A stretch of DNA of 22,051 nucleotides from Candidatus Pelagibacter sp. Lineage in GTDB: Bacteria; Pseudomonadota; Alphaproteobacteria; Pelagibacterales; Pelagibacteraceae. The position numbers and the translations under genes were made by a program. The notes under the pieces are model-generated. The model made no database searches. It had not been told where the DNA came from and worked only from the letters and a program-made list of their open reading frames with translations. Positions within the stretch are counted from its first letter, which is position 1, and each line of letters starts with the position of its first letter. This document shows positions 9,303 through 16,711 of the stretch, piece after piece. The stretch covers positions 11,002-33,052 of the forward strand of contig JAOHJV010000004.1 of NCBI GenBank assembly GCA_028100865.1, given 5' to 3'.

Positions 9303-9779
9303 ATGGATAAAGAACCAATAACATTAAATGGTTTGAACAAACTAAAAGAGGAACTAGTTTTTTTAAAAGAAAAAAAAAGACCAGAAATTATAGCTGCAAT
9401 TGCAGAAGCAAGATCGCATGGAGATCTAAAAGAAAATGCAGAATATCATGCCGCTAAAGAAGAGCAGTCTCATAGCGAAGGACGAATAACAGAAATCAAT
9501 GATATTATTGCAAGAGCTAATGTCATAGATGTTACAAAATTAAATAATGAGGGCAAAATAATTTTTGGTTCTACTGTATTTTTAGAAAATTTGGATAATG
9601 GAGAAAAAATTAGCTACAAAATTGTCGGAAAAGATGAGGCTGATTTAAAACAAAAATTAATCTTCTTCCAGTCCCCTATAGGTAGAGGACTAATAGGTAA
9701 AAACAAAAACGATTTAGTAGAAATTAAAACTCCTGCTGGATTAAAAAATTTTGAAATTAAAGACGTAAAATATATCTAA
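9303..9779 (+). CDS. greA: Transcription elongation factor GreA
   Basis: A 158-residue GreA, exactly the common family length when the ATG at 9303 is used; an in-frame GTG at 9291 would overlap hemF and add four residues, so it was rejected. The N-terminal coiled coil ends in the diagnostic loop region [20 protein letters not shown] (about 40-59), which holds the acidic tip residues that stimulate transcript cleavage in backtracked RNA polymerase. A C-terminal FKBP-like domain follows from about residue 80. It is the last gene of the trmL-hemF-greA run and overlaps the stop of the convergent cca by 3 bp. Confidence 0.97.
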   Translation: MDKEPITLNGLNKLKEELVFLKEKKRPEIIAAIAEARSHGDLKENAEYHAAKEEQSHSEGRITEINDIIARANVIDVTKLNNEGKIIFGSTVFLENLDNGEKISYKIVGKDEADLKQKLIFFQSPIGRGLIGKNKNDLVEIKTPAGLKNFEIKDVKYI

Positions 9780-11050
9780 CTTTTAGCAATTTTTTCGACT
9801 TGTTTATCAGAGATATTAAAATTATTACTTACCCAAATTTCTTCAATCATTTTTAGTTTACTGCCTAATGTTTTGCCTTCAGGAATATTATATTTATTCA
9901 TAAGTAGATTAGCTTCTATAGGCATAGCTGGAATTACTTTATCTTGATAAATTTTCATTAATTTAATCAGTTTTTTTTCTACTTTACTTGATGTAAATAA
10001 CTTAAAATTAATAATATCACATACAGCCTGTTTACCGTTAAAATAAAAAATCTTATTAAAATTTTTTTCTGTAAAGTTCTTGATAGTAATTTTTTCTTTA
10101 TAAAAAAGATTAATTAATTTTAATCTCTTTTGGTCTTTTTTAGAAATATTAAATTTATAAAAAAAATAGTCAGTATTATCGGTTTCATCAATAATCATAA
10201 GTGATAATAAAAAAATAAAATCAATTTTTAATAAATTGTCATTTGCGTATGAGTTTAATTTTTTAAATCTTTCTAAATTTTTTAATTGTGGAAATATAAT
10301 TTCTATAAGCTCTAAACTTTCTTTATCTTTAAATAACTTTATAAAACCATTAGATTTTGTTAATTTTTTGAATTCATCTAACAATCTTTCACTTGATAGT
10401 TTCGATATTCCATCAATATTTCTTTTTATAATTTTAATTGTTTCTGGTCTGTGCTTGTTATCTGAATAATTTATAAAAAAACGAATGTATCTAAGTATTC
10501 TTAAGTAATCTTCTTTAATTCTATCCTCGGTATCTCCAATAAAATTAATTGAACCTTCATCTAAGTCTTTTTTTCCATTATTTGGATCAAATAAATTTCC
10601 TTCTCCATCTGAATAAATTGAATTAATTGAAAAATCTCTTCTTGCAGCATCCTCTTTCCAGTCTAAAGAAAATTGAACTTTTGCATGTCTTCCATCTGTT
10701 TTAATATCTTTTCTTAATGAGGTAATTTCGTATCTATATTTATCAATTATTGCGGTTACTGTTCCATGTTCAATGCCAGTTTCATAAAAATTGATATCTT
10801 TATTTTTTAAAGCCTCACAAACTTCATCAGGTTTTAAATTTGTTGCCAGATCAATATCATCAACAGTTTCTTTTTTTATAACCTTCCTAATGCAACCACC
10901 AACATATCTAACCTCACTACTTTCTGAATAATTATTAATAGCTTCAAAGATTTTATTGGCAGGCGTCTGATTAGTAATATCTTTTAGATTTTGACTTATA
11001 TAATCAAGGTTTTTTGATCTAAAAAAAATTCTATCTAATAAGTTATTCAT
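9776..11050 (-). CDS. cca: CCA tRNA nucleotidyltransferase / poly(A) polymerase family protein
   Basis: A 424-residue class II nucleotidyltransferase. The head domain shows RYVGGCIRK (about 48-56), the metal-binding DxD in DDIDLAT (64-70), and [10 protein letters not shown] (137-146), with the [16 protein letters not shown] helix region following. The nearest known role is adding or repairing the 3' CCA of tRNAs; bacterial poly(A) polymerase (PcnB) is a close relative and cannot be excluded from sequence alone. An open frame extends upstream to 11128, but that part only translates the tRNA-Gln gene, so the ATG at 11050-11048 is taken as the start. That ATG lies 3 nt after the tRNA's encoded CCA and has no Shine-Dalgarno sequence. 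The usual RD after GGxV is RK here. Confidence 0.85.
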   Translation of the reverse strand: MNNLLDRIFFRSKNLDYISQNLKDITNQTPANKIFEAINNYSESSEVRYVGGCIRKVIKKETVDDIDLATNLKPDEVCEALKNKDINFYETGIEHGTVTAIIDKYRYEITSLRKDIKTDGRHAKVQFSLDWKEDAARRDFSINSIYSDGEGNLFDPNNGKKDLDEGSINFIGDTEDRIKEDYLRILRYIRFFINYSDNKHRPETIKIIKRNIDGISKLSSERLLDEFKKLTKSNGFIKLFKDKESLELIEIIFPQLKNLERFKKLNSYANDNLLKIDFIFLLSLMIIDETDNTDYFFYKFNISKKDQKRLKLINLFYKEKITIKNFTEKNFNKIFYFNGKQAVCDIINFKLFTSSKVEKKLIKLMKIYQDKVIPAMPIEANLLMNKYNIPEGKTLGSKLKMIEEIWVSNNFNISDKQVEKIAKS

Positions 11051-11053
11051 ATA

Positions 11054-11127
11054 TGGCTGGCCCACAAGGATTCGAACCTCGGATCTCTGTACCAAAAACA
11101 GATGTGATACCACTTCACCATGGGCCA
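11054..11127 (-). tRNA. tRNA-Gln (anticodon UUG), CCA encoded
   Basis: A complete cloverleaf can be folded by hand on the minus strand. The acceptor stem pairs TGGCCCA with TGGGCCA (7 bp). The D-arm is GTGA/TCAC around AGTGGTA. The anticodon stem TCTGT/ACAGA encloses the loop TTTTGGT, giving anticodon TTG for glutamine. The variable loop is short (4 nt), and the T-arm CGAGG/CCTTG encloses TTCGAAT. The discriminator is G and the 3' CCA is encoded in the DNA (11056-11054). The cca start codon follows after only three more bases (TAT), and ispE ends 32 bp upstream. Confidence 0.97.
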
Positions 11128-11147
11128 ATATTTATTTCATATATCAC

Positions 11148-11159
11148 AAAAAAAAAAAA
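11148..11159 (-). terminator. T12 tract directly after the ispE stop (possible weak terminator)
   Basis: On the minus strand twelve consecutive T residues follow the ispE stop codon immediately and precede the tRNA-Gln gene by 20 bp. A short hairpin (TATTG-GTG-CAATA) lies near the end of ispE, but it is too far (about 15 nt) from the T tract for a standard intrinsic terminator. The tract may still cause pausing, slippage or partial termination between the TPR-ispE and tRNA-Gln-cca units. This is a weak call. Confidence 0.25.
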
Positions 11160-12005
11160 TTATATAGTTTTTGATGTATTGCACCAATAATTTTTATATT
11201 TCCTTTTAAATTGAACTTTTGCCATTTCACAATCTTTTTTTGACTGGTAATACGCAATTATTACTGAGCCCGAACCTGTCATTCTTACAAATAATGGATT
11301 TTTTAAATTTTCTAAAAAAGATTTAATCTTTTTAAGTTTTGGATATCTAGAAAATGCAGCTCCTTCCAAGGCATTTTCTTGTCTCAACAAGTACTCAGCA
11401 TTAAACATTGATTTTTTTGGATTATTAAATTTAGAATTCGTAATTTTTTTTACTCTTGAATAAATCTCTTTTGTAGAACAACCAAAATTTGGACGCACTA
11501 ATAAAGTATAAAAACTAGAGGTCTTTAAAAATCTTTTTACAGCTCCATTTGATGACAAGACAGTAGTTGTTGGATTTATACCCAAAATTACATCAGAACC
11601 AATTAAATTCGTAATTTGTAAAATTTTTTTTTGGCTAATTTTGATAAATTTTTTTTTAATTAGAAAGTTTAAAATAGTAGCTGCATTCATTGATCCGCCT
11701 CCAAGACCAGCTTCCTGTGGAATATCTTTTTTTATCTTAATTTGAAATTTTTTATTATTTAATATTTTTTTTTCCTCTAAAATTTTAAATAACTTATTAA
11801 CTGTATTTTCTTTTTTTATATTTTTAGAAAAATTACCTATGAAAGAAATATTGTGTTTATCGCTATTAATTTTTTTAATAAATATCTTATCATGTAATTC
11901 AATAAAATTAACAATACTCTCAATTTTGTGAAGGTTGGTTAGTTTGCCAGTAACATGTAAAGCTAAATTGATCTTAGCAAATGATTTTACTTCATGGATT
12001 TTCAT
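11160..12005 (-). CDS. ispE: 4-(cytidine 5'-diphospho)-2-C-methyl-D-erythritol kinase
   Basis: A 281-residue GHMP kinase of the non-mevalonate (MEP) isoprenoid pathway, phosphorylating CDP-methylerythritol at the 2-position. Visible are SFAKINLALHV with the substrate-binding lysine (Lys11), the ATP-binding glycine loop QEAGLGGGSMNAA (about 97-109; the common form is GLGGGSSDAA), the catalytic Asp in IGSDV (about 138) and the C-terminal GHMP motif RMTGSGSVIIAYY. The start ATG shares one base with the stop of the upstream TPR gene (TAATG), indicating co-translation; this pairing is often seen in alphaproteobacteria. The Met-Asn substitution in the glycine loop is a small deviation and does not by itself suggest loss of function. 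Confidence 0.95.
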   Translation of the reverse strand: MKIHEVKSFAKINLALHVTGKLTNLHKIESIVNFIELHDKIFIKKINSDKHNISFIGNFSKNIKKENTVNKLFKILEEKKILNNKKFQIKIKKDIPQEAGLGGGSMNAATILNFLIKKKFIKISQKKILQITNLIGSDVILGINPTTTVLSSNGAVKRFLKTSSFYTLLVRPNFGCSTKEIYSRVKKITNSKFNNPKKSMFNAEYLLRQENALEGAAFSRYPKLKKIKSFLENLKNPLFVRMTGSGSVIIAYYQSKKDCEMAKVQFKRKYKNYWCNTSKTI

Positions 12006-13690
12006 TAAGAATTGTTGAGACCTTTTATAATTTTTATATTTATCTGTTTTTTAATATCTTCATCTGTATCATCTAAACTTAGGACATAGTTCCAAAAATA
12101 TCTGGCTTGAATATTTCTATTTAATTTCCACAAAATATCGCCATAGTGATCATTAACTGTTGGATCTTCGGGCATTAGCTCAACTGCTTTTTTTATATAT
12201 TTTTCTGCTTCAATATAATTTTCTATCAAATAATACGCCCACCCTATTGAGTCTGTAATATAGGGATCATTACTTCTTAAAGTATATGCTTTTTCCAACA
12301 TTTCCATTGCTTCTTCAATTTTATAATCACGTTCCAACCATGAATAGGCCAAGTAATTTAAAACATAAGCATCATCTGGATTAATTTTTAATGAATATTT
12401 TAAATCTTCATCTGCTTTTTGATAATCCCCTAACCGTTCATAACTACCACCTCTTCTATATAATAAATCAGATTTGATCTCTGAGTTATCATCCAAGGAT
12501 GAAATAATTTTAGTGTAATATTCATTTGCTTTTTCATAATTTTTTGAATTTTTATAAAAATTTGCAATATCAAAAACCATCTTCTTGTTTGGATTTTTAA
12601 TTTTACTAAATTTTGAGCTTAAATAATCTATCCCTTCTTCATAACCTTTATCTTTAATAATAATTTGAGCTTCTTTTTTTAGCCTAAACCAATAATAAAA
12701 TTCATATTTCTTATCAAAAATACTTAATATTTTTTTTGCCTTATCATATTCTCCATTTAAGTAAAAATTTTCAGCAACAAGTGATGAATTTAAAATAAAT
12801 TTCGGATTTAAATAATTAGAAAGATTTAAATAGAAATTTGATTTTTCAATATCCTCTTGAGAGGAGTACAAATTAGAAATTAAAAATAAAAACTCACTGA
12901 CAATATCATTATGATTATTGCATGAAAAAATTTTACCAAATTCTTTAAATTTTTTACCATCTACCCAACTTTTGCTTTGGGACAAGAGAAGTGTAGAGCT
13001 TATATATTCAAGTTGATCGGTAACTGCTTCAGCTTCTTCAATTTGATTATTTTCGATCAAATAATTTATATAAAAAAATATATATCTTGAATAATCTCCA
13101 TCAGGATTATTTATTAAATTTAAAAAAGATGATCTGGTAGTTTCTTTTTTCAAATAACATCTTTGAAATGCTTGATTTATAATTGAGATATTACCAAAAT
13201 TTTTTTTATTAAATAAAGTTTTTTTATTTTTAAAGGTGTAGAGATATTGTCTTAATGTTTCATATATTACAAAATTAAATCTATTTTCATTCTGAAATTG
13301 TAAACTTAGATTTAAATACTTTTCTGCTTGATTTAAATTATTCTTTTTCAAACTATCAGCTATTAAAAGTAGATAAGCTTCAAAAAAATCTAAATTTTCA
13401 TTATTGCTACTATTTTTAATTACATTAATAGCTTGAGCGACTTTATTTTCTAAAACTAAAGAAAAAGAATATCGTTTTAAATATGCATCATGTTTATTTA
13501 ACAATACCTTAGATGCGTTAAAAAATTTTAATGCATCAGAATTATCCTTATTTTCAAACGCAATAATTCCTGAAAAATAATTTGATAAATCTCTTGAATT
13601 AAACTCATTAAAACTAGCGCTTTTAGAATATACTGGTGTCTGATAGAATAGACCTAGAATAACAAATAGTTTTATTAGTTTATTAAACAT
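12005..13690 (-). CDS. Secreted tetratricopeptide-repeat protein
   Basis: A 561-residue protein with an N-terminal signal peptide (hydrophobic segment LIKLFVILGLFYQ, likely cleavage after VYS near residue 22), so it probably acts in the periplasm or at the outer membrane. The C-terminal third (roughly 370-540) contains recognisable TPR units: NYEKANEYYTKII, GDYQKADEDLKYSLKINPDD, KIEEAMEMLEKAYTLRSNDP, NYIEAEKYIKKAVELMPEDP and a last one with HYGDILWKLNRNIQARYFW. The N-terminal part is helical with degenerate repeats. TPR proteins of this kind sit upstream of ispE in many alphaproteobacteria, but the function is unknown. The promoter appears to be leaderless, with its -35 inside the divergent UDG gene. 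Confidence 0.85.
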   Translation of the reverse strand: MFNKLIKLFVILGLFYQTPVYSKSASFNEFNSRDLSNYFSGIIAFENKDNSDALKFFNASKVLLNKHDAYLKRYSFSLVLENKVAQAINVIKNSSNNENLDFFEAYLLLIADSLKKNNLNQAEKYLNLSLQFQNENRFNFVIYETLRQYLYTFKNKKTLFNKKNFGNISIINQAFQRCYLKKETTRSSFLNLINNPDGDYSRYIFFYINYLIENNQIEEAEAVTDQLEYISSTLLLSQSKSWVDGKKFKEFGKIFSCNNHNDIVSEFLFLISNLYSSQEDIEKSNFYLNLSNYLNPKFILNSSLVAENFYLNGEYDKAKKILSIFDKKYEFYYWFRLKKEAQIIIKDKGYEEGIDYLSSKFSKIKNPNKKMVFDIANFYKNSKNYEKANEYYTKIISSLDDNSEIKSDLLYRRGGSYERLGDYQKADEDLKYSLKINPDDAYVLNYLAYSWLERDYKIEEAMEMLEKAYTLRSNDPYITDSIGWAYYLIENYIEAEKYIKKAVELMPEDPTVNDHYGDILWKLNRNIQARYFWNYVLSLDDTDEDIKKQINIKIIKGLNNS

Positions 13691-13695
13691 TTAAT
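13690..13695 (+). promoter_or_regulatory. Candidate -10 element of the UDG-rnhB unit
   Basis: TTTAAT matches the -10 consensus at five of six positions and ends 6 nt before the UDG ATG at 13702, the same geometry as the opposing TPR promoter and also predicting a leaderless transcript. No good -35 hexamer is seen 16-18 bp upstream. The first base overlaps the TPR start codon. Confidence 0.35.
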
Positions 13696-13696
13696 C

Positions 13697-13725
13697 ATTG
13701 TATGACTAAAAAAGTGATAAATCAA
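13697..13725 (-). promoter_or_regulatory. Candidate leaderless sigma-70 promoter of the TPR-ispE unit
   Basis: On the minus strand TTGATT (13725-13720) and TACAAT (13702-13697) are separated by exactly 17 bp. The -10 ends 6 nt before the TPR start codon, placing the expected start of transcription at or next to the A of the ATG (13690). The promoter therefore lies mostly inside the first codons of the divergent UDG gene, and the mRNA should have no leader. Inferred from hexamer match and spacing only. Confidence 0.5.
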
Positions 13726-14421
13726 AAAGGCAAATTCGACGAAGAATTAATAAATACAATAGAACCAAATTTTGTATTTAAAAATAAGCCTATTAATAGA
13801 TTTAAGTTTACAGAAATTATTTTAGAAGAAAATCAAACTGGTAAAAATGAATTGCTGAATGGTTTGAAAAAGCAAATAAATTCAATTGAAAATTGTAATC
13901 TAAAAAATAATTCACAAAATCTTGTTTTGGGAGATGGCAATATAAACAGTTCTATTATGCTCGTAGGTGAAGCTCCAGGAATTGAAGAAGATAAATCCGG
14001 TATGCCATTTAAGGGAGAAATTGGCGAACTATTAAATAAAATGCTTTTAGCTATTAATATAAAAAGAAAAGATATTTATTGTAGTTATGCAATAAATTTT
14101 CGACCACCAGAAGATCGAAAACCTACATCTGTGGAAGTTAAAAGATACTCAGTTTTTCTTAAGGAACACATATCAATTATTAACCCAAAGATTGTTATTT
14201 TAATGGGAAGTTCTGCAATGGAAGCTGTTACGAGTATAAATACTAAAATATCTTCTGAAAGAGGAAAATGGAAAGAAGTGATATTAAAAAATAAAACCTA
14301 TCCAATAATGATTACGTTCAATCCATCATATTTAATCAGATTTCCAGAAAATAAAAAATATTCTTGGGAAGATTTGAAAAGAATTAGACAAAAAATTCAA
14401 GATTTAAAAATAAATATTTAA
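13702..14421 (+). CDS. Family 4-like uracil-DNA glycosylase
   Basis: A 239-residue protein of the uracil-DNA glycosylase superfamily, closest in motif layout to family 4. Visible are VLGDGN (about 75-80), the catalytic-site motif VGEAPGIEED (88-97), GMPFKGEIGELLNKML (100-115), FRPPEDRKPT (133-142) and the DNA-intercalation-loop region FNPSYLIR (206-213). It should remove uracil from DNA arising by cytosine deamination. Two deviations stand out. Of the four Fe-S cluster cysteines of classical family 4 only one (Cys65) is clearly kept, and the usual HPS/HPA motif reads NPS. About 60 poorly conserved residues precede the domain. Its stop shares one base with the rnhB ATG. Confidence 0.8.
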   Translation: MTKKVINQKGKFDEELINTIEPNFVFKNKPINRFKFTEIILEENQTGKNELLNGLKKQINSIENCNLKNNSQNLVLGDGNINSSIMLVGEAPGIEEDKSGMPFKGEIGELLNKMLLAINIKRKDIYCSYAINFRPPEDRKPTSVEVKRYSVFLKEHISIINPKIVILMGSSAMEAVTSINTKISSERGKWKEVILKNKTYPIMITFNPSYLIRFPENKKYSWEDLKRIRQKIQDLKINI

Positions 14422-14993
14422 TGAAAATTACTGCAGGAGTTGATGAAGTTGGAAGAGGAAGTCTAATGGGTCCTGTTTATGCTGCTGCAGTAATTCTAAA
14501 TAGTTCAATTGATATAAAATTACTTAAAGACTCAAAATCAACTGCTAAAGATAAAAGAGAGTTATTGTCTAATTATATTAAAAAAAATTCAACTTGGGCA
14601 GTTGGCAAAGCGTCGGTTAAAGAGATAGATAAAATAAATATATTACAAGCAAGTTTATTAGCAATGAAAAGAGCTGTAAAAAAGCTCAAAATAAAACCAT
14701 CTCATATTTTAATTGATGGAAATAAAGTTCCAGATTTAAAGAATTATAATTTAAAAGCTGTAATTAAAGGTGATCAAAAAATTCCGTCTATCTCTGCTGC
14801 TTCTATAATTGCCAAAGTTTCAAGGGATAAATTTATATCTACACTTGCTAAAAATAATAACGGATATGGTTGGGATCAAAATTTTGGCTATGGAACTAAA
14901 CAACATTTAAAGGCAATTAAAAAACTTGGTATTAACAAGCATCATAGAAAAACTTTTTCCCCGATATCTAGATTGAAGACACACAATATATAG
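14421..14993 (+). CDS. rnhB: Ribonuclease HII
   Basis: A 190-residue RNase HII that cuts the RNA strand of RNA-DNA hybrids and single ribonucleotides embedded in DNA. The acidic active-site residues are visible: GVDEVGRGSLMGPVY with Asp8 and Glu9 and the GRG motif, ILIDGN with Asp99, and AKVSRDKF with Asp136. Start codon ATG overlaps the UDG stop by one base (TAATG), so the two DNA-repair genes are probably coupled. ccrM follows after a 92-bp regulatory gap; rnhB-ccrM adjacency is common in alphaproteobacteria. Confidence 0.96.
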   Translation: MKITAGVDEVGRGSLMGPVYAAAVILNSSIDIKLLKDSKSTAKDKRELLSNYIKKNSTWAVGKASVKEIDKINILQASLLAMKRAVKKLKIKPSHILIDGNKVPDLKNYNLKAVIKGDQKIPSISAASIIAKVSRDKFISTLAKNNNGYGWDQNFGYGTKQHLKAIKKLGINKHHRKTFSPISRLKTHNI

Positions 14994-15020
14994 TTATCTA
15001 CTGCTCACTGAACACATATC

Positions 15021-15069
15021 GAATCCAAATAATTCAATCCTAGGTTGACTGGAGAATCCATCTGGAGTC
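15021..15069. promoter_or_regulatory. Cluster of three GANTC methylation sites upstream of ccrM
   Basis: GAATC at 15021-15025, GAATC at 15054-15058 and GAGTC at 15065-15069. GANTC is the target known for CcrM enzymes. Assuming about 30% GC, one site is expected every 350-400 bp, so three in 49 bp is a strong local excess. The placement in and just upstream of the ccrM promoter suggests control by methylation state. Confidence 0.7.
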
Positions 15070-15073
15070 TAAT
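15045..15073 (+). promoter_or_regulatory. Sigma-70 promoter of ccrM with embedded GANTC sites
   Basis: TTGACT (15045-15050) and TCTAAT (15068-15073) are separated by exactly 17 bp and each match the consensus well. Transcription should start near 15080, leaving about 6 nt before the ccrM ATG at 15086, which has no Shine-Dalgarno sequence. GANTC sites lie in the spacer (15054-15058) and across the spacer/-10 boundary (15065-15069, sharing T and C with the -10). A CTGGAG direct repeat (15049-15054 and 15062-15067) is superposed on both. Confidence 0.7.
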
Positions 15074-15085
15074 TAATTTTTACAA

Positions 15086-16156
15086 ATGAAAAGTGAATTT
15101 AAAAATAAGATTATTAACGGCGACAGTCTCGAAGAATTAAAAAAAATTCCAAGTGAAACTTTTGATTTAATTTTTGCAGACCCTCCATACAACTTACAGC
15201 TAAAAAGTGAGTTGACTAGACCAGATCGTTCAAAAGTTAGTGCAGTAAACGACAAATGGGATCAATTTGAAAATTTTAAAAAATATGACGACTTCACTTA
15301 TCAATGGTTATCTGAATGCAAAAGAATTTTAAAAAAAGATGGAGCTATTTGGGTTATTGGGAGTTATCACAATATATTTAGAGTTGGAACAGCAATACAA
15401 AACCTAGGTTTTTGGATTTTAAATGATGTCATTTGGAACAAAAATAATCCTATGCCTAATTTTAGAGGGACAAGGTTTACTAATGCGCATGAAACTTTAA
15501 TTTGGGCTTCAAAAAGTGAAAAATCAAAATACACATTCAATTATCAATCATTAAAATGTTTAAACGATGATCTTCAAATGAGATCTAATTGGAATTTACC
15601 AATTTGTAATGGATCTGAGAGACTTAAGAAAAATGGCAAAAAAGTACACTCAACGCAAAAACCAGAGTCTCTTCTTCACAGAGTGTTATTGGCATCTTCT
15701 AATAAAGATGACATGATTTTAGATCCATTTTTAGGATCTGGAACTACAGCATCAGTTGCAAAGAAATTGGGTAGAAATTATTTTGGTATTGAAAAAGAAA
15801 AAAGTTATTTTGAAGCAGCGGAACAAAGATTAAAAAATACTAAACCTATTGAAGATGATTGGCTAGATACACTCAAAAATAATAGATCAAAACCACGAAT
15901 ACCTTTCGGCTCACTAGTTGAATTAGGAATAATCAAGCCTGGCACTAACATTTTTGATAATAAAAAGAAAATAACTGCAAGAATTATGGCTGACGGTAGT
16001 ATCAAGCATAATCAAGCCGAAGGCTCAATACATAAAGTTGCAGCTACTATTTTGGGTGCTGAAAGTTGTAATGGATGGACTTTTTGGCATTTTTTATCAG
16101 GAAGTTCATTAAAACCAATAGATGTATTAAGGGAAAAACTAAGACCCAGAAATTAA
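15086..16156 (+). CDS. ccrM: Cell-cycle-regulated DNA adenine methyltransferase CcrM
   Basis: A 356-residue beta-class N6-adenine methyltransferase, nearly the length of Caulobacter CcrM. Motif IV DPPYNLQL is at 32-39 and the SAM-binding motif DPFLGSGTT at 213-221, in the permuted beta order. A C-terminal domain (about 273-340: RIPFGSLVELGIIKPGT, then ARIMADGSIKHNQ and EGSIHKVAATILGAESCNGW) is the extension that distinguishes CcrM orthologues from other beta-class enzymes. It should methylate GANTC without a restriction partner, and none is seen here. CcrM links replication to gene expression in alphaproteobacteria. The gene stands alone behind its own promoter, 92 bp from rnhB, and marks the left border of the polysaccharide island. 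Confidence 0.95.
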   Translation: MKSEFKNKIINGDSLEELKKIPSETFDLIFADPPYNLQLKSELTRPDRSKVSAVNDKWDQFENFKKYDDFTYQWLSECKRILKKDGAIWVIGSYHNIFRVGTAIQNLGFWILNDVIWNKNNPMPNFRGTRFTNAHETLIWASKSEKSKYTFNYQSLKCLNDDLQMRSNWNLPICNGSERLKKNGKKVHSTQKPESLLHRVLLASSNKDDMILDPFLGSGTTASVAKKLGRNYFGIEKEKSYFEAAEQRLKNTKPIEDDWLDTLKNNRSKPRIPFGSLVELGIIKPGTNIFDNKKKITARIMADGSIKHNQAEGSIHKVAATILGAESCNGWTFWHFLSGSSLKPIDVLREKLRPRN

Positions 16157-16246
16157 TTTTTTTCAAATATATTTTGATTAATTTAAATGTGTCTTTACAT
16201 AGTCAATTAAGTAGATTAAGAATTTTATCAATAACCTAAATAATTT

Positions 16247-16711
16247 ATGACCAAAATTGAAGGTGTAACAATAAAAAATCTAAAAAAAATTCCTGATGAA
16301 AGAGGATCAATCATGCATATGCTCAGGAATGATGATAAAAACTTTGAAAAATTTGGAGAAGTATATTTTTCCACTGCATATCCTCAGGCTATAAAAGGTT
16401 GGCATGAACATAAGGATCAAGTTCAAAATTATGCAGTTATACATGGAATGATAAAGTTAGTTTTATTTGATAATAGAAAAGAGTCATCAACATTTAAAAA
16501 TCTCTTAGAAATATTTATGGGAGATTTAAACTATGTTTTGGTAAGAATTCCTACAGGAGTAATAAATGGATATAAATGCATAGGTGATAAAACTGCGATT
16601 GTTGCAAATTGTGCAACTATACCCCATGTTGCTTCAGGTGAAATGAATAGATACGACCCAATCTCAAACGATTTAATTGCTTATAATTGGGATATTGTTC
16701 ATAAACAATGA
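16247..16711 (+). CDS. RmlC-like cupin, sugar-nucleotide 3,5-epimerase family protein
   Basis: A 154-residue small cupin of the dTDP-4-dehydrorhamnose 3,5-epimerase-like family. Visible are IPDERGSIMHML (about 15-26, the family D-x-RG motif), IKGWHEH (about 48-54, matching the RGLH motif whose His is catalytic in RmlC), an RIPTGVINGY segment (matching IPpGfaHGF) and a C-terminal DPISNDLIAYNWD that ends like relatives with an IPYDW motif. The catalytic Tyr of true RmlC is not evident, so this is probably a related epimerase or isomerase in a nucleotide-sugar pathway rather than the rhamnose enzyme itself. It overlaps the next SDR gene by 4 nt (ATGA). The 90-bp gap after ccrM has no convincing promoter; TTTACA at 16194-16199 lacks a matching -10. 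Confidence 0.7.
   Translation: MTKIEGVTIKNLKKIPDERGSIMHMLRNDDKNFEKFGEVYFSTAYPQAIKGWHEHKDQVQNYAVIHGMIKLVLFDNRKESSTFKNLLEIFMGDLNYVLVRIPTGVINGYKCIGDKTAIVANCATIPHVASGEMNRYDPISNDLIAYNWDIVHKQ

Noticed and set aside
11051..11128. Extension of the cca reading frame by 26 codons upstream
   Set aside because: The extra codons translate the tRNA-Gln gene and begin with TTG; the tRNA folds completely and the ATG at 11050 gives a normal protein.
11148..11190. Strong intrinsic terminator after ispE
   Set aside because: The T12 tract is real, but the only nearby stem is 5 bp and about 15 nt away, so only a weak call was made.
15086..16156. ccrM as part of a restriction-modification system
   Set aside because: The C-terminal domain and neighbours are those of solitary CcrM, and no endonuclease gene lies nearby.
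16207..16219. TTAA-N5-TTAA upstream of the RmlC-like gene as a CtrA site
   Set aside because: CtrA sites need a 7-bp spacer (TTAA-N7-TTAA); TTAA is also very frequent by chance in such AT-rich DNA.
16157..16246. Promoter for the polysaccharide island
   Set aside because: TTTACA at 16194-16199 has no acceptable -10 at 16-18 bp; other hexamers are not better than chance in AT-rich sequence.
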